From Crystallibacter sulfonylureivorans_A (GTDB lineage Bacteria > Actinomycetota > Actinomycetes > Actinomycetales > Micrococcaceae), in the NCBI RefSeq assembly GCF_047607445.1, contig NZ_JBLKRT010000014.1:1-64000 (forward strand): a stretch of DNA of 64,000 bases, written 5' to 3'. Position 1 is the stretch's first letter. Each line of letters starts with the position of its first letter. The translations under genes were made by a program, and so were the position numbers. This document shows positions 34,429 through 42,373 of this stretch, piece after piece. The notes under the pieces are model-generated. The model did not search any database and was not told the origin of the DNA. It was given only the letters and a program-made list of their open reading frames with translations.

Positions 34429-35451
34429 GTGAGCGGCGGCCTCGTCGCCCTGCTGGACGACGTCGCAGCCCTGGCCCGGATAGCGGCCGCGTCGCTGGAC
34501 GACGTCGCAGCCGGGGCCGCCAAAGCGGGCACCAAGGCCGCCGGCGTGGTGATCGACGACGCCGCCGTCACCCCGCAATATGTGTCCGGGGCAGACCCGT
34601 CCCGCGAACTGCCGATGATCAAGCGGATCTTCTGGGGTTCGCTCCGGAACAAGCTGTTGATCATCCTGCCCGCACTGCTGCTCATCAGCGCCTTCATCCC
34701 TGCGGTCATCCCGTTCATCCTCATGCTGGGCGGCACCTACCTCTGCTACGAGGGTGCCGAAAAGGTGTGGCACAAGGTCCGGGGCCACCACGACGCAGAA
34801 GAGGCCCCTGCCGTCGAACGCGGTCCGGCGGCGGAGGGGAAGGTCACCAAGGGCGCTATCACCACCGACTTCATCCTGTCCTGCGAGATCATGGTCATCG
34901 CGATGAACGAGGTGGCCGACCAGTCGCTGTGGGTGCGGGCGCTCATCCTGGTGGTGGTGGCGATCGCGATCACGGTGCTCGTGTACGGCGCGGTCGCTCT
35001 CATCGTCAAGATGGACGACATCGGCCTGCATCTGACCACGAAAGACTCCGCAGGCTCGAAGCGCTTTGGCGAGCTGCTCGTCAAGGGGATGCCCGCAGTG
35101 CTGGCCGCGATCACGTTCGTCGGGACGATCGCCATGCTCTGGGTTGGTGGCCACATCATGCTCCAGGGCGCACACGACCTCGGCTGGCACGCTCCCTATG
35201 ACCTGGTCCACCTGCTCGAGTCCCCGTTCAGCGGAATCGCAGTGGTCGGCGGCTTCCTGGCTTGGCTCGTGAACACCCTCTGCTCCGCCGTCCTCGGACT
35301 GGTCTGGGGCCTTGTGGTCATGGCCGTCCTACACCCACTGCTGAAGGTGCTGCCGTTCGGCAGGAAGAAGGGCGAACACGAAGAGGGCGACGCCCGCGCC
35401 GCCGCCGCAGGCCATCAGCCGCCCGGTCGCGACGCCGAACCCAAGTCCTAG
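34429..35451 (+). CDS. DUF808 inner-membrane protein (YedI-like)
   Basis: A 340-residue protein of the DUF808 family. It opens with GGLVALLDDVAALAR and the KAAGVVIDDAAVTPQYVSG stretch, which are diagnostic. Five to six hydrophobic segments follow (LLIILPALLLISAFIPAVIPF, TYLCYEGAEKVWH), and the tail is rich in charged residues and Ala. The function is not established in the family. The start is the GTG at 34429. It sits at the right edge of the catabolic island, 193 bp before the first TrkA gene, with no evident link to either side. Confidence 0.9.
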   Translation: MSGGLVALLDDVAALARIAAASLDDVAAGAAKAGTKAAGVVIDDAAVTPQYVSGADPSRELPMIKRIFWGSLRNKLLIILPALLLISAFIPAVIPFILMLGGTYLCYEGAEKVWHKVRGHHDAEEAPAVERGPAAEGKVTKGAITTDFILSCEIMVIAMNEVADQSLWVRALILVVVAIAITVLVYGAVALIVKMDDIGLHLTTKDSAGSKRFGELLVKGMPAVLAAITFVGTIAMLWVGGHIMLQGAHDLGWHAPYDLVHLLESPFSGIAVVGGFLAWLVNTLCSAVLGLVWGLVVMAVLHPLLKVLPFGRKKGEHEEGDARAAAAGHQPPGRDAEPKS

Positions 35452-35644
35452 CTCCTACGCCGACCGGCCGCCTTCCTGTGGCCTTGGGGCAGCTTTGCCG
35501 CCCGCGGCAACTTGAGGAAGTCCCGCACCGCGGGTGGTGGCCTCCGTGCCGCGGCGCTGATGGTGGCGGGGACGCGGCCCGTTCGGCGTTATGGTTGCAG
35601 TAGATTTGTATCCGCTGTTTCAGGCTGGTGCCGGAAGGACGTTG

Positions 35645-36319
35645 ATGGCGCATTTTGTGATCATGGGTTGCGGACGCGTGGGCGTCACCCTGGCCCATAC
35701 CCTGGTTGACTCGGGGCACAGCGTGGCCATCATCGACCAGGACGACAGGGCCTTTCGCCGGCTGCGTTCCGGCTTCACCGGGCGCAAGGTCACCGGGGTT
35801 GGGTTTGACCGGGACACGCTGCGGCAGGCCGACATCGAGAACGCCTACGCTTTCGCAGCAGTCTCCAGCGGCGACAACTCCAATATCCTGGCCACGCGTG
35901 TGGCGCGTGAAACCTTCCATGTTCCGCACGTGGTGGCGAGGATCTATGATCCCGGCCGCGCGGAAATCTACCAGCGGCTGGGCATCCCCACGGTGGCTGC
36001 CGTTCGCTGGAGCGCTGACCAGGTGCTGCGGCGGATCCTGCCGGAGCAGAGCATCAAGGGCGATTTCCGCGAAGCGTCCGGCCGGCTGATCCTGGGCGAA
36101 GTGCAGCTGGACGACGGCTGGGTAGGCCGGCAGCTGACCGAGATCGAAGCCGCCTCCGGCGCCCGGGTGGCCTATCTGACGCGCTTTGGTGAAGGAATCC
36201 TGCCCGGCCCGGGCACCCGCTATCAGAAGGGCGACATCGTGCACGCCATGATGAGCGTAGATTCAACCTTCGAGATCGACCGGATTCTGTCCAAGCCGCC
36301 GGTGGAGGAGTCCGAATGA
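35645..36319 (+). CDS. TrkA family potassium uptake NAD-binding protein, first of pair
   Basis: A 224-residue cytoplasmic regulator. The RCK-N Rossmann motif GCGRVGVTLAHTLVDSGHSV starts at residue 8, and an RCK-C domain occupies roughly 140-215. Such proteins gate potassium channels or carriers in response to NAD(H) or other nucleotides. The ATG at 35645 has GGAAGGA ahead of it. It overlaps the second TrkA gene (ATGA). The pair corresponds to ceoB and ceoC (Rv2691/Rv2692) of M. tuberculosis, which lie next to the APC permease; here a 14-kb island separates them from it. Confidence 0.94.
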   Translation: MAHFVIMGCGRVGVTLAHTLVDSGHSVAIIDQDDRAFRRLRSGFTGRKVTGVGFDRDTLRQADIENAYAFAAVSSGDNSNILATRVARETFHVPHVVARIYDPGRAEIYQRLGIPTVAAVRWSADQVLRRILPEQSIKGDFREASGRLILGEVQLDDGWVGRQLTEIEAASGARVAYLTRFGEGILPGPGTRYQKGDIVHAMMSVDSTFEIDRILSKPPVEESE

Positions 36320-36990
36320 GAGTCGTCATTGCAGGTGCCGGCAGCGTAGGGTCGTCGATTGCGCGCGAGCTGCTCTCGAACAACCACGACATCCTGCTGA
36401 TCGACCCGAAACCGGAGGTGATCGGCCGCAGCGGGCTCAAGGGTGCACGCTGGCTCATCGGTGACGCGTGTGAGATCACCACGCTGCGCGAAGCCCGGCT
36501 GGAGGATGCCGATGTGGTGGTCTCGGCCACCGGTGACGACAAGGTGAACCTGGTGGTCTCGCTGCTGGCCAAGAGTGAGTTCGGCGTGGGCCGCACCGTG
36601 GGACGGGTGAACAATCCAAAAAACGACTGGATGTTCGACGACTCGTGGGGCGTAGACGTTGCGGTGAACACACCGCGCCTGATGACGGCGTTGGTGGAAG
36701 AAGCCGTGGAAATCGGCGATCTGGTCCGCCTGCTGACGCTCCAGACCGGTACTTCCTCGATGGTGGAGTTTACTGTTCCCACCGATTCGGCGTTGATCGG
36801 CCGCAGGATCGGTTCCATCGACTGGCCTCAGGACGTCACGGTGGTGGCCATCCTGCGCGACGACGCTCCGATCACCCCCAGCCCGGATGATGTGGTGGAA
36901 GCCAGCGACGAACTGTTCTTCATCACCACCATCGCCGCGGAGGACGACCTGCGGGCGGTCCTGACAGGGCGGCCGGCCGCCGGAAATTGA
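36316..36990 (+). CDS. TrkA family potassium uptake NAD-binding protein, second of pair
   Basis: A 224-residue paralogue of the preceding protein. GAGSVGSSIARELLSNNHDI gives the NAD-binding glycine motif from residue 7 and DPKPE supplies the acidic end of the second strand. An RCK-C domain (about 140-215, MVEFTVPTDSALIGRRIGSI) follows. The start overlaps the stop of the first gene (ATGA), so the two are probably made in equal amounts and work together. It converges on DUF3159 with a one-base gap. No Trk or Ktr channel subunit is nearby. Confidence 0.94.
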   Translation: MRVVIAGAGSVGSSIARELLSNNHDILLIDPKPEVIGRSGLKGARWLIGDACEITTLREARLEDADVVVSATGDDKVNLVVSLLAKSEFGVGRTVGRVNNPKNDWMFDDSWGVDVAVNTPRLMTALVEEAVEIGDLVRLLTLQTGTSSMVEFTVPTDSALIGRRIGSIDWPQDVTVVAILRDDAPITPSPDDVVEASDELFFITTIAAEDDLRAVLTGRPAAGN

Positions 36991-36991
36991 T

Positions 36992-37777
36992 TCAGTCGGC
37001 CCGCGTTGCCTCGACGGCTGCCGGGCGGGAGACCAGCCAGGCCAGCCACAGGCCCAGTGCGTAGAGCGGAACACCCATGATCAGGCGGGTGGTACCCAGG
37101 GCCACGAGCCCCTCATCACCCATGAGGTACAGCGGAACCTGCACTGCCAGCCGCAGGAATAGCACCGCAGTGAGGATCCAGGTGGCGAGGGTGTAAGCCT
37201 TGAGCCGCTGCGGCTGCTTCCGCCAGGCGGTCCCCTCGTTGCGAATCAACCCGAAAATGAGTCCCAATGCCGGCCATTTGACGGCAATGGTCACCAGCAT
37301 GGCCACGATGTAGGCCGCGTTGGTGAAGAAACCCCAAACGTAGAAGTCCTCGGCGCGCCCGGTGCTGTTGGCAACGAACGCGCAGATGGCAACCCCCACC
37401 AAGCCGGAGAAGGCCTGGGTGACGGTGCCCCGCTGCACCAGTCGCAGCACGGTAAAGATGGCCGCGGCCGCCAGTGCGCCGATCAGTGCAGGGCCGAGCT
37501 CCTGGCCGATGGTGAAGACCACCAGGAAGATCACGCCGGGCAGGATGCTCTCGGCCAGCCCGCGGACACCGCCCACGGTCTTTAAAACGTCAATCTGTCC
37601 ATCGGCGCTCCGCTGGACCCCGGCACGTGCGGCATAGTTGCTGGCAAATGCTTCGGCAGCGTCCGGCCTCCCCGTGGCCGGTTCTTCGCCGGGGGCGGGG
37701 TTGGGCACGGGCTTCTGCCCTGCGTCATACGGGTGACCGCTGTGCTGCGGACGGGAGTCCGGCTGCTGATCTGTCAT
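36992..37777 (-). CDS. DUF3159 membrane protein
   Basis: A 261-residue protein. A Pro/Ala-rich N-terminus of about 75 residues ends at the conserved LKTVGGVRGLAESILPGVIF, followed by five to six hydrophobic segments (FLVVFTIGQELGPALIGAL, TWILTAVLFLRLAVQVPLYL). The family is actinobacterial and uncharacterised. It is the last gene of a minus-strand set running dut, DUF3710, OB-fold, DUF3159, as in M. tuberculosis (Rv2697c-Rv2693c). The ATG at 37777 is three bases from the OB-fold stop, so the two are closely linked. Confidence 0.9.
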   Translation of the reverse strand: MTDQQPDSRPQHSGHPYDAGQKPVPNPAPGEEPATGRPDAAEAFASNYAARAGVQRSADGQIDVLKTVGGVRGLAESILPGVIFLVVFTIGQELGPALIGALAAAAIFTVLRLVQRGTVTQAFSGLVGVAICAFVANSTGRAEDFYVWGFFTNAAYIVAMLVTIAVKWPALGLIFGLIRNEGTAWRKQPQRLKAYTLATWILTAVLFLRLAVQVPLYLMGDEGLVALGTTRLIMGVPLYALGLWLAWLVSRPAAVEATRAD

Positions 37778-37780
37778 AGG

Positions 37781-38119
37781 TCAATTCTCCAACGGGCTGA
37801 GGATCTCGTAGCGGGGGTTGTAGATAGTGGCCAGCCCGTCCACATGGAACAGCATGCCCTCGAACGACAGCCGGATGCCGGCCACGATCCCCGGGACACG
37901 GTGCTGTCCCAGCCAGACCAGCCTGACTCGTGGGTGTCCGCCGTCGCGGGACTTTCCGGGTAGCTGCTGGCCCGCGTCGGTAACGACGGCGGCAAAACGC
38001 GGCGGCCGACCGGGCGGTTCGATGGTTATGGCCTCGACCAAGCCGGTGCCAGCAACGTGGCCGCGCACCGGCAGTTGGGCCATCGGACTGACCCCGGAGA
38101 CGGGCGGACGCTCAGGCAA
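37781..38119 (-). CDS. OB-fold nucleic-acid-binding domain protein
   Basis: A small protein of up to 112 residues with one OB-fold: LPVRGHVAGTGLVEAITIEP, then VRLVWLGQHRVPGIVAG and DGLATIYNPRYEIL, as in the Rv2694c family. It lacks the N-terminal helical extension of the mycobacterial protein. The start shown is a TTG at 38119, one base from the DUF3710 stop, consistent with coupling. An ATG at 38083 would give a 100-residue protein that keeps the whole OB-fold and is nearly as plausible. The ligand is unknown. Confidence 0.8.
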   Translation of the reverse strand: MPERPPVSGVSPMAQLPVRGHVAGTGLVEAITIEPPGRPPRFAAVVTDAGQQLPGKSRDGGHPRVRLVWLGQHRVPGIVAGIRLSFEGMLFHVDGLATIYNPRYEILSPLEN

Positions 38120-38120
38120 A

Positions 38121-38840
38121 TCAGCGAATCTCGGTAATTTCCGGGCCCCGTTCCGGGACAGATAGCCCGGGCTGCGGCGCAGCGGCCTGCTGCTCGGCGG
38201 CGCCCTTGGGCATCTTCAGCTGGAGCAGGTCCTTCGGCGGCAGCGGTTGTGTGCCGCGAACCACAATGGTGGAGCGGAACAATTCCTCGAGGTCGGCGGC
38301 CTTGGCGCGGTCGAGCGCGGCGGGACCACCGATGACACCGCGCAGGAACCAGCGGGGCCCGTCAATGCCGAGGAACCGGGCTACCCGGTAGCCCTTCTGC
38401 CCGTCGGAAGTCTGTGCCGGCAGCTTGGCCACGACTTCGGTACCCATCGGTCCCTCAAACTCCTGGACGGTGCCGCCCTGCGAACCGACGGAGCTGGCGA
38501 TCTGGGTGCGGATTTCGTCCCACAGGCCCTCGGATTTCGGCGCAGCAAATGCCTGGAGCTGCAGGTTGGATCCGCCAAAGTCCAGCGTCACGGCGACAAC
38601 CCGCTGAGACTTTTCCTCGATCTCGAGCCGCAGCTGCAGGCCTTCACGGGGGCGGATTTTCAGGGCGCCCAGATCCAGGTAATCGGTTCCGGCGTCCTGT
38701 TCGGAGTCGTCGAAGGGGCCGTTGCGGCGGGGACCGCTCTCCGGCGCCTGCTGTGTGGTTTCCTCACTCAGGGCGGACGCCTCGGTAGCCGGCTCTCCGC
38801 CGTCGTTCTGGTTCTTCTTTTTGGAACGCCCAAATGCCAT
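38121..38840 (-). CDS. DUF3710 protein
   Basis: A 239-residue actinobacterial protein. A basic N-terminus (MAFGRSKKKNQ) and an acidic linker precede the conserved core YLDLGALKIRPREGLQLRLE, then FGGSNLQLQAFAAPKSEGLWDEI and RVARFLGIDGPRWFLRG, with a Pro/Gln-rich tail. No membrane segment or signal. Function unknown; its fixed place between dut and the OB-fold gene is the only clue. The ATG at 38840 has GAGGAAGAGG ahead of it. A 122-bp gap separates it from dut. Confidence 0.9.
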   Translation of the reverse strand: MAFGRSKKKNQNDGGEPATEASALSEETTQQAPESGPRRNGPFDDSEQDAGTDYLDLGALKIRPREGLQLRLEIEEKSQRVVAVTLDFGGSNLQLQAFAAPKSEGLWDEIRTQIASSVGSQGGTVQEFEGPMGTEVVAKLPAQTSDGQKGYRVARFLGIDGPRWFLRGVIGGPAALDRAKAADLEELFRSTIVVRGTQPLPPKDLLQLKMPKGAAEQQAAAPQPGLSVPERGPEITEIR

Positions 38841-38962
38841 AGCTTGAGTTTCCTCTTCCTCCGGTGTTGCACCGGGTTGCTCTCTGTCTGCGCGGCGTGC
38901 CGCCGCCTGCGGCAGGTAGCCGCCGCCCTGCTGGCGGGCTTTGCCGCCACCTGGGCCTGCGT

Positions 38963-39427
38963 CTACTGCGCGCCGAACCCTCCGGTGGACCCGAATCCCC
39001 CGGCGCCTCGGGCGGAGTCCGGAAGCTCCGTGACGAGCTCGAAGGCGGCTGTCTCCACCTTCTGGATGACCAGTTGCGCGATCCTGTCGCCCCGCTTGAA
39101 CGACAGCGTCTCGCTGGAATCGGTATTGAGCAGGGTGACCGAGATTTCGCCCCGGTATCCGGCATCCACGGTGCCAGGGGCATTCACGATGGTCAGTCCG
39201 TGCTTGGTGGCCAGACCGGACCGCGGATGCACCAGCGCAACATAACCGTGCGGCAGCGCCAGTGCCACGCCCGTCGGGACCAAAATGCGCTCCCCTGGAC
39301 CGATCTGGAAGTCAATCCGGGTCCGCAGGTCTGCTCCGGCGTCTCCCGGGTGGGCGTAGGAGGGCGCTTCAAGGCCGTCGTCGAGCATTTTCAGCTGAAC
39401 GGTCAGTGTTTCAATTGTCTGCTGCAC
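38963..39427 (-). CDS. dut: dUTP diphosphatase (trimeric dUTPase)
   Basis: A 154-residue enzyme that hydrolyses dUTP to dUMP and pyrophosphate, keeping uracil out of DNA and feeding thymidylate synthesis. The conserved motifs are in order: DAGADL, HPRSGLATKHGLTI, NAPGTVDAGYRGEI with the catalytic aspartate, RGDRIAQLVIQ, and the C-terminal flexible GAGGFGSTGGFG that closes the active site. The start is the GTG at 39427, in register with the family; upstream codons in frame are Arg-rich and unlikely to be translated. Confidence 0.96.
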   Translation of the reverse strand: MQQTIETLTVQLKMLDDGLEAPSYAHPGDAGADLRTRIDFQIGPGERILVPTGVALALPHGYVALVHPRSGLATKHGLTIVNAPGTVDAGYRGEISVTLLNTDSSETLSFKRGDRIAQLVIQKVETAAFELVTELPDSARGAGGFGSTGGFGAQ

Positions 39428-39616
39428 TCGTGATCGTCTGTCCTTGAGAGGGGCGAAGGTGCGGGCTGTTTTCCAGCGTTCCAAAGGCACGCCCGCTGAG
39501 ATATTCCGCACAACACTCTAGCGCGTTTTCAGCCCTCCCGCCCGCCGACGGGGCTGGTTCCGCCACGGCGGCGGTGGCAAGGTGAAATGGCTGCCAAAAG
39601 GTGAAAAGCTGAGTCC

Positions 39617-40123
39617 ATGACACAACCCGCGACCCCTGCAGGCAGCTCCGGTCCCGCCGGCGGTCCTTCCTCCGCGCCCCGCTACGATGAGCGGCTCTGG
39701 CCCAACTTCTGGGTCTGGCTGATTGCCGCCGGCACCGCCGCCGCCGTCGTCGTAATGCTGGCCCCGATCAGCATGGCCGCCGGCATCATCGGTGCCATCG
39801 TTGCCGCCATCCTGCTGGCCGTCCTGCTGATCGCGTCCACCCCGCGGATCCTGGTGACCGACACCATGCTTCAGGTGGGCCGCGCGCAAATCGAGCGTCG
39901 CTATGTGGGGCGCGTGGAGGCATTCACCGGGGAGGCTGCCACCGAGCAGCGCGGTCCCAAGCTGAACGGCACCGCCTACATGTGCATGCGCGGCTGGATT
40001 GATCCAGTGGTCACCATCGAGATCACCGACGAAACCGACCTGACACCGTACTGGATCGCCTCGACGCGCCGCCCGCAGCAACTCCTCGCCGCCTTGGACC
40101 GTCCCGCCCAGCGCGAGGACTAG
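39617..40123 (+). CDS. DUF3093 membrane protein
   Basis: A 168-residue protein with two adjacent membrane segments (about 35-80, FWVWLIAAGTAAAVVVML and IIGAIVAAILLAVLLIAS) after a short Ser/Pro-rich N-terminus. A PH-like cytosolic part follows: RILVTDTMLQVGRAQIERRY, GPKLNGTAYMCMRGWID and TPYWIASTRRPQQLLAAL. This is the DUF3093 family, always near dut in actinobacteria (Rv2698 in M. tuberculosis) and of unknown role. It is divergent from dut with a 189-bp gap and convergent with DUF4193. Confidence 0.9.
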   Translation: MTQPATPAGSSGPAGGPSSAPRYDERLWPNFWVWLIAAGTAAAVVVMLAPISMAAGIIGAIVAAILLAVLLIASTPRILVTDTMLQVGRAQIERRYVGRVEAFTGEAATEQRGPKLNGTAYMCMRGWIDPVVTIEITDETDLTPYWIASTRRPQQLLAALDRPAQRED

Positions 40124-40218
40124 CCCGGCGTAGCGTGGCTCCGCCGGCGGCGGCGCCCACCTAGGAGAAGACCGCTGCCACGAGGCCGGTGCCGACGGCA
40201 GACGCTACGAGGGCTGGC

Positions 40219-40241
40219 GCTGTGCAGCTGGCCTGCACAGC
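40219..40241 (-). terminator. Hairpin between DUF3093 and DUF4193
   Basis: GCTGTGCAG (40219-40227) pairs with CTGCACAGC (40233-40241) around a five-base loop, 7 bp past the DUF4193 stop. There is no T-tract, so it may be a weak terminator or act in both directions between the convergent genes. Confidence 0.5.
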
Positions 40242-40247
40242 ACGCAG

Positions 40248-40550
40248 CTATCCCTCACAGTCCGTGCAATAGAGCAGTCCGTCCTTTTCCTTGGCCACCT
40301 GCGACCGGTGGCGTACCAGGAAACAGGAAGCGCAGGTGAATTCATCCTGCTGCGCCGGCAGCACGCGTACCAGCAGTTCCTCGCCGGACAAGTCGGCGCC
40401 GGGCAGTTCAAATCCTTCCGCTGCCTCGGCCTCATCCTCGTCGACGACGGAAGACTGCTTGTCGGTGCGCCGATGCGACTTCAGCTCCTCAATGGACTCC
40501 TCGCTGGTCTCTTCGTCCGGCTTCCGAGGGGCATCGTAGTCAGTGGCCAT
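40248..40550 (-). CDS. DUF4193 zinc-ribbon-like protein
   Basis: A 100-residue acidic protein. It starts MATDYDAPRK, has an acidic middle (SVVDEDEAEAAEGFELPGAD) and ends with the paired cysteines CASC and CTDC, spaced to hold one zinc. The family is confined to actinobacteria (Rv2699c in M. tuberculosis) and has no known function. The C-terminal half (FTCASCFLVRHRSQVAKEKDG) is the most conserved part. The ATG at 40550 is the family start; AAGGGAG lies 14 bases ahead. Confidence 0.92.
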   Translation of the reverse strand: MATDYDAPRKPDEETSEESIEELKSHRRTDKQSSVVDEDEAEAAEGFELPGADLSGEELLVRVLPAQQDEFTCASCFLVRHRSQVAKEKDGLLYCTDCEG

Positions 40551-40873
40551 TGTTGTTCGTTCACTCCCTTCCGTCTCCAGGTTCATCAAGGCAGGATCCC
40601 CCGCCCCGGGACTGATGTCCCGCGCCTGACGAGCCGCTCACACATCAACGTATTCGCCACCGGATTTGTGCCCGTGACGCGAAGATTCTTGCCTATGTAG
40701 CGTACGCGTGACAAACTTCACCGCCACCGGGCGCTCGTTCCTGGCTCAAGGCCGGTCGCAATCGACGGCGACCTTGGCCACAAACTCCACGCCACACCTG
40801 CAAAAACAATAGGAAAAGCACCGTATCGGTGGCAGAGTTTCAGGCAGAAAGTGTCGTCTGGTGGAGGGTTTTC
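40551..40873. promoter_or_regulatory. 323-bp divergent region between DUF4193 and sepH
   Basis: Gene-free region that must hold promoters for both genes. It includes the palindrome GCGTACGC near 40702-40709, and an A-rich stretch (CAAAAACAATAGGAAAAG) near 40800-40820 that is a candidate for part of the sepH promoter. The sepH ribosome site GGAGGG is at its right end. No hairpin terminator or small gene was seen. Confidence 0.4.
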
Positions 40874-42289
40874 ATGCAGGATCTACGGCTGGTGGGTGTC
40901 CATGAGGATGGCGAACATCTGCTGTTGAGCGCAGGTGGAGACGACTACCGTCTGGCGATAGACGAGGCCCTGCGGACAGCGGTGTTCCGACCGACAACCA
41001 CCCGCGCCCCCGGCGCCGGCGAGCCAACGGAGGCTGGCCTGTCCCCGCGCGAGATCCAGGCGCGCATTCGTGCAGGCGCCACCGCTGAGGAGGTTGCGGC
41101 CGAATCCGGCCTCGGCCTCGACCGCATCCGACGCTACGAAAGCCCGGTGCTGGCCGAGCGGCACTACATCGTTGAGCAGGCCCGCAAGGTAGAGGTGGCC
41201 GGCCCGTTGCCTGGCCACGACGGCTACCGTTCGGCCTTTGGCGATGAGCCGGCCACCCTGGGCGGCATGGTGGACCACCGGATCCATGCCTTCGGCATCG
41301 AACCGGAATCGATGAACTGGGATTCCTGGCGGCGCAGCGACGGCACCTGGGAGATCGTGGCCTCGTTCACCGTCCCGGCTGCACCGGCCACCGATTCGAT
41401 CGGAGAAGAGCCACCGGCCAGGTGGATCTTCCACGCTTCCCGCCGCACCATCCAGAATGCCAACCGTTGGGCGCAGCAATTGAGCGAGCTCGAGACGGTG
41501 GAGGGCCCTGTGCCCGGACGCCGGTTGAAGGCAGTGACCGACCATGTCTTCGACTTCGAGGCCGACACCGAGACAGACCTCGGCCCCAATGACGAGCAGG
41601 ACGAGGAACAGTCCGCCGAGTCGGAAGAGCTGCTGGAAGTGCTGCGCGCGCGCCGCGGGCAGCGGTTGGGCGTCGATGAGGACGCCGATGACGCGCTGGC
41701 CCTAATGCTTACCCAGGGTCCGGTGCCCGCCGCCCATCCCCGGGAGCCGTTTGACGAAGCAGATGAAGATCACGACGACGATGCCCCGGTTCTTCGTCCG
41801 CGGGCCGGGTTCCCGCTGACGCTGGCTCCGGCCTATGACGACGGGGCCTTCTCCTCCTTGGAGTTGGAGCACGGCATCAGCACCATCACGCACGAAATCA
41901 CGCTCTCCGGAGCACCCGAATTCCTCAGGGACTCGCCCGGCGAGGACACTGCCGGCGATGATCCGGACCCGGTTGGCGACGATACCGGAGAAGACGACGT
42001 CGAACCGACCGATGACGGGCAGGCCTCCCCCTCCCCTGCCGCCGAGCCTGCCGACGATGCCCGGCCTTCCACCGCGCCGGTCAAAACCGTCACACCGGAC
42101 AGTACCCTCTGGGCCAGCAACCGGGCCGAGCAGGTTGGGTCCCGGGCGACAGAAGCCGCACCAGCGACCGAAGCCGACGGCTCGGATGATACGGACTCGA
42201 CGCCGGAACCGCCCAAGCGGACCATCAAGCCCAAGCGGTCCAGCGTCCCCAGCTGGGACGAAATCGTTTTCGGCACCAAACACGACTGA
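40874..42289 (+). CDS. sepH: Septation protein SepH
   Basis: A 471-residue cell-division protein. The N-terminal DUF3071 domain (MQDLRLVGVHEDGEHLLL) carries a helix-turn-helix-like part, LSPREIQARIRAGATAEEVA, then GLGLDRIRRYESPVLAERHYI. A long acidic disordered linker (about 250-430) follows, and the conserved C-terminal tail is KPKRSSVPSWDEIVFG. In Streptomyces and Mycobacterium SepH binds FtsZ and promotes its assembly at the septum. The ATG at 40874 has GGAGGG ahead of it; an in-frame GTG at 40829 would add fifteen residues with no ribosome site. It converges on the phosphodiesterase gene across a shared hairpin. Confidence 0.93.
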   Translation: MQDLRLVGVHEDGEHLLLSAGGDDYRLAIDEALRTAVFRPTTTRAPGAGEPTEAGLSPREIQARIRAGATAEEVAAESGLGLDRIRRYESPVLAERHYIVEQARKVEVAGPLPGHDGYRSAFGDEPATLGGMVDHRIHAFGIEPESMNWDSWRRSDGTWEIVASFTVPAAPATDSIGEEPPARWIFHASRRTIQNANRWAQQLSELETVEGPVPGRRLKAVTDHVFDFEADTETDLGPNDEQDEEQSAESEELLEVLRARRGQRLGVDEDADDALALMLTQGPVPAAHPREPFDEADEDHDDDAPVLRPRAGFPLTLAPAYDDGAFSSLELEHGISTITHEITLSGAPEFLRDSPGEDTAGDDPDPVGDDTGEDDVEPTDDGQASPSPAAEPADDARPSTAPVKTVTPDSTLWASNRAEQVGSRATEAAPATEADGSDDTDSTPEPPKRTIKPKRSSVPSWDEIVFGTKHD

Positions 42290-42330
42290 CGGCTGCCGGC
42301 CTCGATCGGCCGCAGCAGTGGGCGCACATC

Positions 42331-42363
42331 TCCGGGACGTGCTTCCGGGAAGCGCGTCCCGGA
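42331..42363. terminator. Bidirectional hairpin between sepH and the phosphodiesterase gene
   Basis: TCCGGGACG (42331-42339) pairs with CGTCCCGGA (42355-42363); the 15-base loop itself contains the small dyad GCTTCCGGGAAGC. It lies between two convergent genes and 11 bp from the stop of the minus-strand one. T-tracts are absent on both sides. Confidence 0.55.
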
Positions 42364-42373
42364 CAGCGGATGT

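Noticed and set aside
21000..35640. A prophage or transposon explaining the catabolic island
   Set aside because: No integrase, transposase, tRNA attachment site, terminal repeat or phage gene was found at or inside the edges.
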